Of a stretch of 64,000 bases of DNA, positions 10,739 through 20,277 are shown piece after piece (position 1 is the stretch's first letter; every line of letters starts with the position of its first letter). Position numbers and translations under genes: made by a program. Below the pieces are notes generated by a model. That model was given only the letters and a program-made list of their open reading frames with translations. It did no database searches and was not told the origin of the DNA. Location: positions 7,502,001-7,566,000 of the forward strand of contig OX388320.1 of NCBI GenBank assembly GCA_947579605.1, in the 5' to 3' direction. The stretch is from Athripsodes cinereus. Taxonomy: Eukaryota; Arthropoda; Insecta; Trichoptera; Leptoceridae.

Positions 10739-13700
10739 TTACAAATCAAGTATTTTTGGTTTCTTTACTATTCTACCACTTCTTGTTGTATTGATATTGT
10801 TATGTGATGTTGGATTAGTTTCATGCTGACATTGCTGACTAATATTATTTGTATTATCTTGATGTAACCCACTTGGCAAAGTTCTCAAACTTGATTTTAA
10901 AATATGTTGTCTATTTCTACGATAAAGTGTTCCATCTGATGCCTCTATAATGAAGGATCTTGGTTCTTTACATCTTGCTTTTATTCTTCCTCTTAACCAT
11001 TTTGATTGAGGTGTCTTCTGAAATAGTACATCATCACCTTCACCTACATATGGTAATAAAGATGCTTTTTTATCATAGTATAATTTCTGTTTTTCTAAAC
11101 CTTTTTCCTTGTTACTTTTGTAATCCTCATACTTTACTATTCCGGGCTTCAAATGTTGAATTGTTGTTGGAATTTGAGTCCTTAAAGACCTAGACATTAA
11201 TAGTTGTGACGGTGATGGCAAGTTACCTCTTGGTGTTGTCCTGTACTGTAATAAGGCTAGCCATGGATCACTTTTTGACTCCAAACATTTACTGAATATT
11301 TGTTTCACAATTTTTACTCCAGATTCTACCAAACCATTGGATCTTGGTAAATATGGACTAGATGTTGAATGCTCAATGCCCCATTCTATAATAAAGTTTT
11401 TGAATTCCACAGAATTAAATGGAGGTCCATTGTCACTATTTATTTCAACTGGAATTCCGTGTCTTGAAAACATACATTTTAAAATTTGTATTAAGGAACC
11501 AGCACTTGTTGCACATCTTTCAACTTCTATATAATTAGAATAATAGTCCTCAACCACCACATAAGTGTTTCCGTTAAAATGAAAAAAATCAATCCCTACT
11601 TTCTCCCAAGGAAACGTAGTAATTCTGTGTGATATGAGTGGTTCCGGTGGATTAGACTTTCTATGTGCAAGACATGTTGAACAACTTTTCACTAAATTTT
11701 CAATGTCGTGTGACATGAATGGCCAAAATACTACTCCTCTGGCAAAACTCTTGGACCTTTCTATTCCTTGATGGCCACTGTGTATCATTTTAAGTATGTC
11801 ACTTCTTAGTATACTCGGTATGATAACAGAATTGTTTTTAAATAAAAGGCCATCATTTTCATGTATCTCACATCTAAAATTCCAATATGGCATTACAGAT
11901 TTATCAATGTTTTTCTTATCAGGCCATTCATCCCTGACATACTTTTTTAAAATTTGCATGGTTTCATCATTTTGTGTAGCTTCTTGAAGCCATTGTAAGC
12001 GTTCTGTCGATATAGGTAAACTTTTCATTAATAAGTTGACATGAAGAACAATATCCTCATCCATTTCATCTTCCTTAGTTTCTGGTAATGCAGCACGAGA
12101 AAGAGAATCAGCAATATACATTTCTGTACCTTTTTTGTATTCCACTTTTAAGTCATATGCCTGTATTCTCATCATCATTCGTTGAAGTCGAGTAGGAACT
12201 TCTGCAAGAGGCTTTTTAAAAAGTGTTATTAAAGGACAATGGTCAGTTTCCACGGTGACAACTCTTCCGTAGACATACTGATGGAATTTTACACACCCAA
12301 AGACAATGGCATACAGTTCTTTCTCAATTTGAGCCATTCTGCTTTGAGTAGATGTCAAAGTTTTGGAAGCATAACAAACCGGATGACCATTTTGTATTAA
12401 AACAGCCCCAACAGCTGACTGACTTGCATCCACTGACAATACCACAGGTTGACTATTATTAAAATGAGTAAGTACAGGTGCTTGGCAAATAATATTTTTC
12501 ATCTTGTTAAATGCAGTTTCATGACAAGCATTCCAGTCCCATTGTGTTGTTTTCTTTAGTAAATCCCTTAGAATCTCATTTTCAGAAGCCAAATTTTTTA
12601 TAAATGATCCTAAATAATTAACTAGACCTAAAAAACGTTGTAAATCTTTTACACATTTGGGTGATGGCATATCTAGGACAGCACGGACTTTCTCAGGATC
12701 TATTTTTACACCTTCTTCGGTATAGATATGTCCCAAATACTTCACTTCCGTGGCATTGAATGTGCATTTCTTTTTATTAAATTTAATATTGGCTTGAAGA
12801 GCTCTATCCAAAACATTTTTTAATTTTTTATTGAGATCAGCTTGTGAATCACCATATATCAGAAGATCATCTACATACACTAGCACTCCAGGCAGTTCTC
12901 CAAAGATTTCTGTCATCGTTCTATGAAACAGTTCTGGTGCACAGTTAATTCCATACGGAAGCCTCTTGAACCTGTAACGACCAAACGGAGAGTTGAAGGT
13001 ACATAAATATGAGCTCTCCTCATCCAATTTTAACATCCAAAATCCACTACTGGCATCTAGTGTGCAAAAATGTGTAGCACCATGTAATTTAGATCTTACT
13101 TCATCTTGCGTTGGTATGGGATAATGAGAACGTTTAACTGCTCTATTTAAATTTCTAGGATCAAGACAGAGTCTTAATTGTCCATTTTTTTTCTCAACCA
13201 AAACAAGAGAATTTACCCAAGCAGTTGGCTTTGTTACTTTTTGAATCACCCCCATATTTTCCATGTCAGTCAGCTCTTGTTTGAGCCTATCATGAAGAGC
13301 AAAAGGCACCTTTCGTGGTGGATCTATTCTTGGCGCTATGTCAGAATTCACATCAATATGACATTCATTTGCTAGACAACCTAAGCCAATGAACACACTT
13401 TTATATTCATCTAATAATTCTTTGGTACTCACCGTATTTTCTGAATTTGCCTTTTTAATATTAAATATTCTTTTGACCAAACCCAGTTTCTTACATGTGT
13501 TTTTTCCTAAAATTGTTGGTCCCACAACATTTGTTATGATGAAATTAATATGATTATTTATTTCAATATCACTTCCTTCATATTTGCACAACACTTTTTT
13601 CTGTCCTAAAACTTTAATTGCTTCTCCACCATATGGCTCTACACTTATTTTACAAGGTAACAAATCTGTATTTAAATTCAACTTTTTTAAGGTCTCTATA

Positions 13701-14596
13701 GACATTACATCAGCTTCACTACCAGTATCCAGAAGGCAACTGACTGACTTATTGTTTATATTTAAATTAATAGACCACTCTTTTTCGTGCTTATTGTTAG
13801 AGTTTAAGTGTCCAATGAACAAATTTTTTACACTGTCTCTGTCTTCCTCACTTTCCACTTCAATAAATTGTACTTTCTTGGTCCTACAGCATACAGCATA
13901 ATGACCAATTTTATTACATTTTCTGCATTTTGCTTCTGCGGCAGGGCACTTATATTTGTGTTGTTGTCCACATCTATAGCATTTCTTCTTATTTTGCTGT
14001 ATTGCATACACTGGCACTTCCTTTACACCATTTATTGACTTGACATGTTCTTGCGTTATTTCCAATGTTCTGCATATGTTTATAGCCTTTTCTAATGTCA
14101 AATCAGCTTCTTGCAAAAGCCGTTCCTTCATATATGTGTTTTTTGAATGTAGCCCACATATTAATATGTCTTTTATTAGACTTTCTCTCAGTAAAGAAAA
14201 TTCACAGGACGCACTTAAATTTTTCAGAATAGTTATGTATTCCTCGACTGTTTCCTTATCTTTCTGGTATCTTGTGAAAAATTTATGCCTTTCTACGGTC
14301 AAATTTTTCTTTGGTTCGAAGTGTTGGTCAAACAATGTGGTTAACTCTATATAGGTAACCTTATTGGGGTCTTTATTAAATGATAAAAATACATTGTATC
14401 CCCATTTGCCAATCATCGATAGTAAAAGGGCTACCTTTCTTTTATCTGGAGCATCATCCAGACCTGATGCAATCATACAGAGGTTGAACTCCTGGAACCA
14501 CGTTTTCCAACTTTGGTCTTCATTGCCGCCACTTTGTTGTAAGGCGGTGATATTGTTGAATAAATTTGCCGCCATTTTGACTCGACACAACAACAC
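10739..14596 (-). CDS. Gypsy Gag-Pol polyprotein (1285 codons)
   Basis: One open frame fuses all functions. Gag region (about 1-200) ends in two zinc knuckles (CYRCGQQHKYKC at 206-217 and CRKCNKIGHYAVCC at 224-237). Aspartic protease active site LLDTGSEAD is at 288-296. Reverse transcriptase has LPYGINCAPELF and the YVDD box (about 574-577), then RNase H (SVDAS.., about 721). Integrase has an HHCC zinc motif (H939/H942...C972/C975) and D1003, D1055, E1091, i.e. a D-D35-E triad. A second Met at residue 8 (14575) sits in a better context (CAAAATGGCGG) and is the likelier start. The LPYG..CAPE and K02A2.6-like style suggest the Mag lineage; lineage is inferred. No frameshift or stop, so it may still be able to move. 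Confidence 0.95.
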   Translation of the reverse strand: MLLCRVKMAANLFNNITALQQSGGNEDQSWKTWFQEFNLCMIASGLDDAPDKRKVALLLSMIGKWGYNVFLSFNKDPNKVTYIELTTLFDQHFEPKKNLTVERHKFFTRYQKDKETVEEYITILKNLSASCEFSLLRESLIKDILICGLHSKNTYMKERLLQEADLTLEKAINICRTLEITQEHVKSINGVKEVPVYAIQQNKKKCYRCGQQHKYKCPAAEAKCRKCNKIGHYAVCCRTKKVQFIEVESEEDRDSVKNLFIGHLNSNNKHEKEWSINLNINNKSVSCLLDTGSEADVMSIETLKKLNLNTDLLPCKISVEPYGGEAIKVLGQKKVLCKYEGSDIEINNHINFIITNVVGPTILGKNTCKKLGLVKRIFNIKKANSENTVSTKELLDEYKSVFIGLGCLANECHIDVNSDIAPRIDPPRKVPFALHDRLKQELTDMENMGVIQKVTKPTAWVNSLVLVEKKNGQLRLCLDPRNLNRAVKRSHYPIPTQDEVRSKLHGATHFCTLDASSGFWMLKLDEESSYLCTFNSPFGRYRFKRLPYGINCAPELFHRTMTEIFGELPGVLVYVDDLLIYGDSQADLNKKLKNVLDRALQANIKFNKKKCTFNATEVKYLGHIYTEEGVKIDPEKVRAVLDMPSPKCVKDLQRFLGLVNYLGSFIKNLASENEILRDLLKKTTQWDWNACHETAFNKMKNIICQAPVLTHFNNSQPVVLSVDASQSAVGAVLIQNGHPVCYASKTLTSTQSRMAQIEKELYAIVFGCVKFHQYVYGRVVTVETDHCPLITLFKKPLAEVPTRLQRMMMRIQAYDLKVEYKKGTEMYIADSLSRAALPETKEDEMDEDIVLHVNLLMKSLPISTERLQWLQEATQNDETMQILKKYVRDEWPDKKNIDKSVMPYWNFRCEIHENDGLLFKNNSVIIPSILRSDILKMIHSGHQGIERSKSFARGVVFWPFMSHDIENLVKSCSTCLAHRKSNPPEPLISHRITTFPWEKVGIDFFHFNGNTYVVVEDYYSNYIEVERCATSAGSLIQILKCMFSRHGIPVEINSDNGPPFNSVEFKNFIIEWGIEHSTSSPYLPRSNGLVESGVKIVKQIFSKCLESKSDPWLALLQYRTTPRGNLPSPSQLLMSRSLRTQIPTTIQHLKPGIVKYEDYKSNKEKGLEKQKLYYDKKASLLPYVGEGDDVLFQKTPQSKWLRGRIKARCKEPRSFIIEASDGTLYRRNRQHILKSSLRTLPSGLHQDNTNNISQQCQHETNPTSHNNINTTRSGRIVKKPKILDL

Positions 14597-14680
14597 TGGG
14601 AATTTTATAATTCAACAAGACTCTGTGTGACTCGACAAAACAACACTATTTATAATGCAACAAGACTCTTATTAATTAAC

Positions 14681-14696
14681 CCCACACCTGACACCA
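14681..14696 (-). promoter_or_regulatory. Primer-binding site, tRNA-Leu type
   Basis: Directly after the 5' LTR the minus strand reads TGGTGTCAGGTGTGGG. Its complement CCCACACCTGACACCA fits the 3' end of an animal tRNA-Leu with CCA added (compare CCCACTCCTGACACCA, from memory). Confidence 0.75.
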
Positions 14697-14711
14697 TGTT
14701 ATGGTGTTCAA
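14697..14711 (-). repeat. Gypsy 5' LTR, first 15 bp (split by Helitron)
   Basis: TGTTATGGTGTTCAA, continued after the Helitron at 16926. Together 146 bp, the same as the other LTR. Confidence 0.9.
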
Positions 14712-15058
14712 TCTAATATATAAAAGGAAGACGTGTGTGTTACAACACTTATAACTCAAGAATGGCTGTACCGATTTGAATGATCTCTGATTTGTTGGAT
14801 TCTTCTCCGCCCGGATTAAACTATAGGCTATTAAAACATCTTACAAATTCACGGGAAGAAACAATATGAAGAAAATTATTTACGCCATACATTTTTAATT
14901 TCAAAAATAAAAACAATATGGAGAGTCCATACGCTATTAGCGCCCCCACGTCGCCTATTGCATTGTGCTAAAATAATCCGTAGGTTCTGCTATATTAAGA
15001 ACCAAATTACTATAACTAATATGAACGAAATGTGTACTAATATTTGTTTACTATAATT

Positions 15059-15472
15059 CGGTAGTTACATGGCAATAGGTTGTATCTCACTAAAACATAA
15101 TTTTACAGGAGAGCAAAAACAAAGTTTGCAAAACAGATATTTCAGCCAAATTTCGAGCATTATATATCAAAATGAAGGTAATTATTATTTCTACAAGATA
15201 GATGTAACATTCTCTTAATAATTTCTTCTACAAGATGTATGTAACATTCACTAAATAATTTCTTGCAGTTTAAAAATATTTGAGTTTTTTTGCCATGTTG
15301 AAGAAAACAATCTTTCTACATGTCAATAAGTGACGTCTTTTCTCTCTTTATTCTGACTATAAAGAGACATATCCTTTTGCCACATCAAATATTACACTAT
15401 TTTGAGCATTTTATGGAACAAACTTGAAAACGCAAAAAATGCGAGATACAACCTATTGCCATGTAACAACCG
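15059..15472. mobile_element. MITE inside the Helitron (30-bp inverted ends)
   Basis: CGGTAGTTACATGGCAATAG on the left and its complement CTATTGCCATGTAACAACCG on the right, with one mismatch over 30 bp. AATT flanks both ends. The interior is AT-rich and non-coding. Superfamily not assigned. Confidence 0.75.
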
Positions 15473-16005
15473 AATTATTCGACTAATATTTATGTATCGA
15501 TAGATATTCTGTCACATAAATGTGGACGTGCACAGATTATATTTGAAATTGTATTTTATTTTTGCAGATGGAAAATTATTATTGAACCAAAAATTGTGCT
15601 ATTAAAGATGAAAATAAGAATGTGTTCATGTAGGTAGTTCTGATGCAAGATTGTGTAGTGAAATTTGCAGACAGAGAAGAAAAATTACGAAGAAAATTAT
15701 TTACGCCGTACATTTTTAATTTCAATAAAAAATGCAATATGGAGAATTATACAAAATCAACAATGAATGATAATTTTTCTATACATTCTCAAATTAGAAT
15801 CGTTATCCATACAATTTAATATCTGTAGTTCTGATATTTCAATTTTTAAAAAATCATGGAAAGAATTTTTATAAATTTTAAATGAATAGGTAAAATCTAC
15901 CTGAAAAAAAATTAGTACCTACATACATAATTATATTACGTACTGTAGATAATTTATAAACAAATCTGAGTTAAGTATAATTGTTCAACATAAATTGTTC
16001 ATGTC

Positions 16006-16249
16006 GGCCGGTGTGGCGCGGAGCTCTTTCCTTTGAGTCACGAGGTCCCGGGTTCGATTCCCGGACAGGGCAAAGGGAAGAATGACCTTTTTCAAATTGT
16101 CCTGGGTCTGGGTGTTACATATATATGTATTTGTATATAGTGCATTGTATATGTGTGTATCGTCGCGTTAGTACCTACCCATAATCAAGATTCATCTAAG
16201 TTTGGGACTAGCTCGATGTGTGTGAATTGTCTATGTAAAAAAAATGAAT
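16006..16249 (+). mobile_element. tRNA-derived SINE inside the Helitron
   Basis: Begins near GTCGGCCGGTGTGGCGCG; a pol III B-box GGTTCGATTCC lies at 16051-16061. The body has CCTGGGTCTGGGTGTTACAT, AGTGCATTGTATATG, and the tail GTTTGGGACTAGCTCGATG. The copy at 57853-58078 follows the same order, and a 3' fragment lies near 37090. Confidence 0.8.
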
Positions 16250-16610
16250 GTAACTTTCGCAGTTTAGCGGCCCCACCCGTTGTCGAGTACTTTTTTTCCA
16301 TAGAAAAGGTAATATTTTTGAAACTTGAGGAAATTGTTGCCATATGTAGAATTATTTTAATTTGCCGGCAAAAAAAATCCACTTCGAAAATTAATTTCCT
16401 AAAATTCCGTACATATTACTCGACAACGGGTGGGGCCGCTCAAGTTTCATACTTGCGAATTTTTTTTTCCTATAAAAGAATTTTTCAAAAATTTGGTGAC
16501 AAAAAAATAATTCACCATATGGCAACAATTTCCTCAAGTTTCGAAAATATTACTTTTACATGGAAAAAAGTACTCGACAACGGGTGGGGCCGCTAAACTG
16601 CGAAAGTTCC
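16250..16610. mobile_element. MITE with about 93-bp inverted arms and 8-bp target duplication
   Basis: AACTTTCGCAGTTTAGCGGC on the left is mirrored by GCCGCTAAACTGCGAAAGTT on the right; arms pair over roughly 93 bp. A third, internal copy of the GACAACGGGTGGGGCCGC block lies at about 16420. Flanked by AAATGAAT on both sides (16242-16249, 16611-16618). The 8-bp duplication fits hAT-like elements. Confidence 0.75.
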
Positions 16611-16699
16611 AAATGAATTATATTTTTTTACACTATACCTTCGATGACACACTTTGACAATTACGGGAGTTTGTGAAGAGATTAATAATATTAATCATT

Positions 16700-16880
16700 C
16701 ATAAAGTCAGTGGGAGAGGGCAGAAGATAGGGCAGGTGTCGAACATGTGTTGAAAGGCTAGGTTTGGAGTGGCCAGAGGTCCTGGAAGCAGCGGTGGACA
16801 GTTATCTCTGGAGGAGATACTTAGGGGCAATGGGTCCCCGACCGAACTAGGACAAGGGGAAGAAGATGTATGTATGAAAT
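16700..16880 (+). repeat. GC-richer LINE-like fragment inside the Helitron
   Basis: Absent from the short Helitron at 52155-52750. Contains GTTTGGAGTGGCCAGAGGTC and TGGACAGTTATCTCTGGAGG. Resembles the C-terminal/3' end of a LINE, but this is only an impression; TTCAT-like flanks on both sides suggest an insertion. Confidence 0.35.
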
Positions 16881-16925
16881 CGTTCATTGATTCTTAGGCG
16901 GTACGAAGTTCGCCGGGCCAGCTAG

Positions 16926-17056
16926 TTAATAATAAAAGACTTAAGATCTTGTTGACGACGTTTATTCATGTGTATCACATCTCAGACATGACCAGACAAG
17001 TAATGACAGTTGTTCATACCATAGACACATGTGTGTTGGTATTACCCTATGTAACA
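16926..17056 (-). repeat. Gypsy 5' LTR, remaining 131 bp
   Basis: TTAATAATAAAAGACTTAAG ... CCTATGTAACA, base-for-base the same as 10518-10648 by eye. Confidence 0.92.
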
Positions 17057-17281
17057 AAAACAAAATTGTTTTTGGTTTTACTACGATTTATTTGTTAAAT
17101 AAGTTACCAGGTTTCGACCTATGAGGTCATTGTCAAGGAGTTTGACAATGACCTCATAGGTCGAAACCTGGTAACTTATTTAACAAATAAATCGTAGTAA
17201 AACCAAAAACAATTTTGTTTTCATTATATCAATATAATGCAGTTTTACAAAATCAACGTCGACTCAATCAATAAACTTATG

Positions 17282-17936
17282 TATCAATTTTTACTTTGCG
17301 CCGTTCTCAGATCATAGTATTATGCAATAATATGTACTTACTGTTAATTGCTGAAAAGTATTCCAGCGAGATGAAAGATTCTGTTATTCTCGATGTATGA
17401 AACTTGTAAAATGGATTCTAACAATGATTTTTTTTATCACAATTTTTACCACATTCTTTTTTTGCCCCTTAAATTAATTACATCTATCGGAAACACATCG
17501 AGATGAACGATAATGTTGACGGTGAAAGAGGGTGTAACGGGTAATCAGGATCTATTCAGCGCGTGTAAAAACAGTATTAACAATTATTATTATTTTTGGT
17601 TAACAAATTCTTCACGAATGATTATATATTGTGGTTTGATGCAAGTCAATAAAAATCTTTCGTTTTTATCTGACATGATCTTTGGTTAAACTACAATAAT
17701 TATGCAATCATCGTTTACAATATTTTCCATGCTACAAGTCTTAGTAAACAGTATGAGAATAATGTTCAGTCTGGTACGAAGTATTATGTACTCGTAGGTA
17801 CTTATTATTCTTGCATCATGTTACCAGGAGTAGTTGGAATGTGCAATCACATTTAAACCAGAAGTGCATTACAAAAGAAGCGATACCTTAAATGATATTT
17901 TTATACAAAATAATTAATTTAAACAATCTATCTATC
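17282..17936. other. Intergenic, no gene seen
   Basis: AT-rich DNA without a supported coding frame or repeat. Confidence 0.4.
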
Positions 17937-18470
17937 CATACCATCGGGGCGTCTCGCACAAATGGGGTAGTCAGCGGACTGTAAGATAGTCATATGTATA
18001 TTTCTATGTATATATAAGACTGTGAAATTATGTATAATGTTGTGCAGCTATGTCATGTGTGTCATCCTCGGTGAGAGATTTTCTGCCAAGGGTACATCAA
18101 AGGAGTATTAATTTTCGAGTGTGTTTTGCGCAGGTAACCTCATAAAGTAAACCTCTAGCCCACTCTTTGATAAACAAAATATTTGCCCTAGAGTCCCTAG
18201 ACTAACTGGATGACATCAGAAATGATGTTCTTGAAATATTCAGGGGTAAGTGGTTTGAACCCCTCCCCCTTAAAGTATAGTCAGTGTATTCGTATATTGT
18301 AAACATACAAGCAGTGATATGTAATAGGACATATCTCTGCATACAAGTTATTTCCTCATATATAGCCGCCAGAAACACCTAAATAAGACTTTCAGGGTTG
18401 GTGGCATGCTTCATCAATGGATTGAAGAAGTTGTAAGTCTTAGTGATATTTTACAAATGCTTACCATTTA
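17937..18470 (+). repeat. CATCACGG-family repeat, diverged and interrupted copy
   Basis: Starts TACCATCGGGGCGTCTCGCA..GGGGTAGTCAGCGGAC; the 3' half (CTCTGCATACAAG.., then GGTTGGTGGCATGCTTCATC) resumes near 18340. About 300 bp of unrelated DNA separates the two parts. Confidence 0.45.
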
Positions 18471-20045
18471 AAGGAGACTCATCATTTCAAGGAGACTCAC
18501 CAGACTTACCATTTAAAGATAATATTATATAGTTTCTCATTCGATTTCATTACTCTTTCACTATGTTCTCCAACGCTCCTCTATAGGAAGTACTAGGAGA
18601 AAGAAAACTTAAATTCAGAGAAAAATTGTCTCAATATAGTTATTATCTTTTCTCGTGACATTCGTAATGCTATGATTTCGTTGCTATAAAAAGAAGTGAT
18701 TTTTCAACTCGTGTAACTGATCGTTTGAATAATAATGAGTAAATTGTAAAAATATGTAATAAGGAAAGGAATAATTTATAAGAACTGTGCGGTAATTATA
18801 TGTACAGTCGGGAAAAAGCAAAAAAAGGTTTGCGTCAATCGTTTGACGATCGTGTTATTATATACGAAAAAGGAATATACATTTTTAGTTCTAGAAACCT
18901 GCAGGAAATCCTAATATTTGCGGCGTTGCAATATTTTACGTTTCCTCTTTGAGTAGAGTATCCAACGACTTAATGATTAGTCACAAGGCAACCCAGGATT
19001 TTTTTTGGATGAAAATTTTGTTTCACTCGAAATCGGGTGCTTTGCCGTCAATCGAATGAGGCAGTTCCTTCTGTACTCCAATTGGTTTTATTCATTGATA
19101 TTTCGTTTTATGAGTATTTGAGTTTATTTGGGTTAAGCTGGGTTTTTAAAACATAGTTTGATGTGTGGAGGGGGATAAACCTTAATATTGGGTTTTGGAA
19201 GTTCTTAGTTTCGAACATCTAATGTACCCCCTCATTATAACTAAAAATCTTCTTTCAAAATGAAATATTGAATTATTAGAAGTTTAAAAAGACAAATTGG
19301 TAATGGGTCGAAAATATTTTCATACCAATCAAAAACAAGCATTAGCAACAAATGTTTATTGTGTAAATTGAATTCTGAGAGAATTAGTATTATATGTTTC
19401 TGGTATCTATTTTAGTATTTTTACGAGAATTAGTATTTTTATATTCAATGGTTGAATGCCATCCACTTTAGGTTATTCTACTGTGAGAATTACAATTTTT
19501 ATGAAATATTTATGACTTTGAATGCAAACGAATAAAGTAGTTTGTAAAATTAGTCATTAAATATTATTTTCCGTCAGCATGAAGAAATATTATTATTATG
19601 GTGTCCTTGTGTGGTTATATTAGAAATGAGTAATTTCGATTTCTCCTAAGATCGACTATTCAACTACAATACATACAACATACAGTTGTTTATATCAGCT
19701 GAGTCTACAATTGAGAGAAAATACAACTAATAAATTGTCTCATATAAAATAATTTTAGTATTTACTATAAAACTGCAACGACTTGTCGGTTATTGCATAT
19801 TGCATAATGTCCGTACTGCAAGCTGTAGAAAACAGTTAGTAATAGTAAACACAATAATTATGTATCTGTTAGTCTCGGGCTTGTTGCTTCGTGTAACACA
19901 AACCTTGCATGACATAAAAAAAATAATGTAGCTATCTACATTGTCTAAGCTTACTTCATTACCTGCAGAAAAGAGGTTATTTATTTTTAGTACGAAGCTC
20001 GGCTTCGATCAAGTAAAATAGCTCATTGACAATTCAGTGCAGTTA
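18471..20045. other. Intergenic, no gene seen
   Basis: AT-rich. A short duplication (TACCATTTAAAG, AAGGAGACTCA) around 18465-18515. No coding frame that I can support. Confidence 0.4.
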
Positions 20046-20277
20046 TTGACAATGATCCCGTGGAGCACCCGGTAAAGAATTGGTCTCCCACTCTTCTCCA
20101 TAAGTTTTCGAGTGTCCTGTAAAAGGCAGATGTTCAAAAAAATAAGACATTTTACATCTTAAATTCAGCGATGAGGTTTTCCACCCATACTGAATGTCTT
20201 GATTTTATATTGGCACGGAGAAGACAGGTCTACTGGCTACCCCACTTGTGGGATATGCCGTGATGGTATAGTAGTAG
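20046..20277 (-). repeat. CATCACGG-family repeat, near full copy
   Basis: Reverse orientation. ATCCCGTGGAGCACCCGGTA on the plus strand corresponds to the 3' end of the copy at 38876-39183; CACTTGTGGGATATGCCGTG corresponds to its 5' part. Confidence 0.75.

Larger units (their letters stand above)
14712..16925. mobile_element. Helitron, non-autonomous, 2.2 kb
   Basis: Begins TCTAATATATAAAAGGAAG and ends GCCGGGCCAGCTAG, sitting exactly between A and T of the LTR sequence TTCAA|TTAATA, with no target duplication. These are Helitron hallmarks. Its two ends and much of its body match the shorter Helitron at 52155-52750. Compared with that copy it carries extra insertions: a MITE (15059-15472), a SINE (about 16006-16249), another MITE (16250-16610) and a LINE-like GC-richer piece (about 16700-16880). 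No Rep/helicase coding sequence. Confidence 0.9.
10503..17056 (-). mobile_element. Ty3/gypsy LTR retrotransposon (Mag-like), nearly intact
   Basis: 146-bp LTRs (10503-10648; and 14697-14711 plus 16926-17056, split by a Helitron) start TGTTATGGTGTTC and end GTAACA. They flank a primer-binding site, a single Gag-Pol frame and a purine tract. Target duplication AAAAC at 10498-10502 and 17057-17061. Without the Helitron the element is about 4.34 kb. The two LTRs appear identical by eye and the frame is open throughout, so insertion was recent. No env-like frame is present. Confidence 0.93.
10476..17281. mobile_element. Foldback element C, split by the gypsy insertion
   Basis: The two halves are 10487-10502 and 17062-17270 (17057-17061 is the gypsy target duplication). 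Rejoined in order they give a palindrome of about 170 bp with a one-sided tail ending CGTCGACTCAATCA. Outer flanks ATAAACTAATG (10476-10486) and ATAAACTTATG (17271-17281) look like an 11-bp target duplication with one mismatch. The loop region carries TTGACAATGACCTCATAGGT followed by CGAAACC. A second copy lies at 46825-47033 in the opposite orientation. Confidence 0.75.

Noticed and set aside
13584..13901. 105-codon plus-strand frame
   Set aside because: Antisense shadow of the gypsy Gag-Pol frame.
16049..16062. Possible true tRNA gene (good B-box)
   Set aside because: No cloverleaf or proper A-box spacing, and the sequence continues into a repeated SINE body.
16153..16596. 147-codon open frame
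   Set aside because: It runs across a SINE and the arms of a MITE; the repeated PPVVEYF-like words are the inverted arms, not protein.
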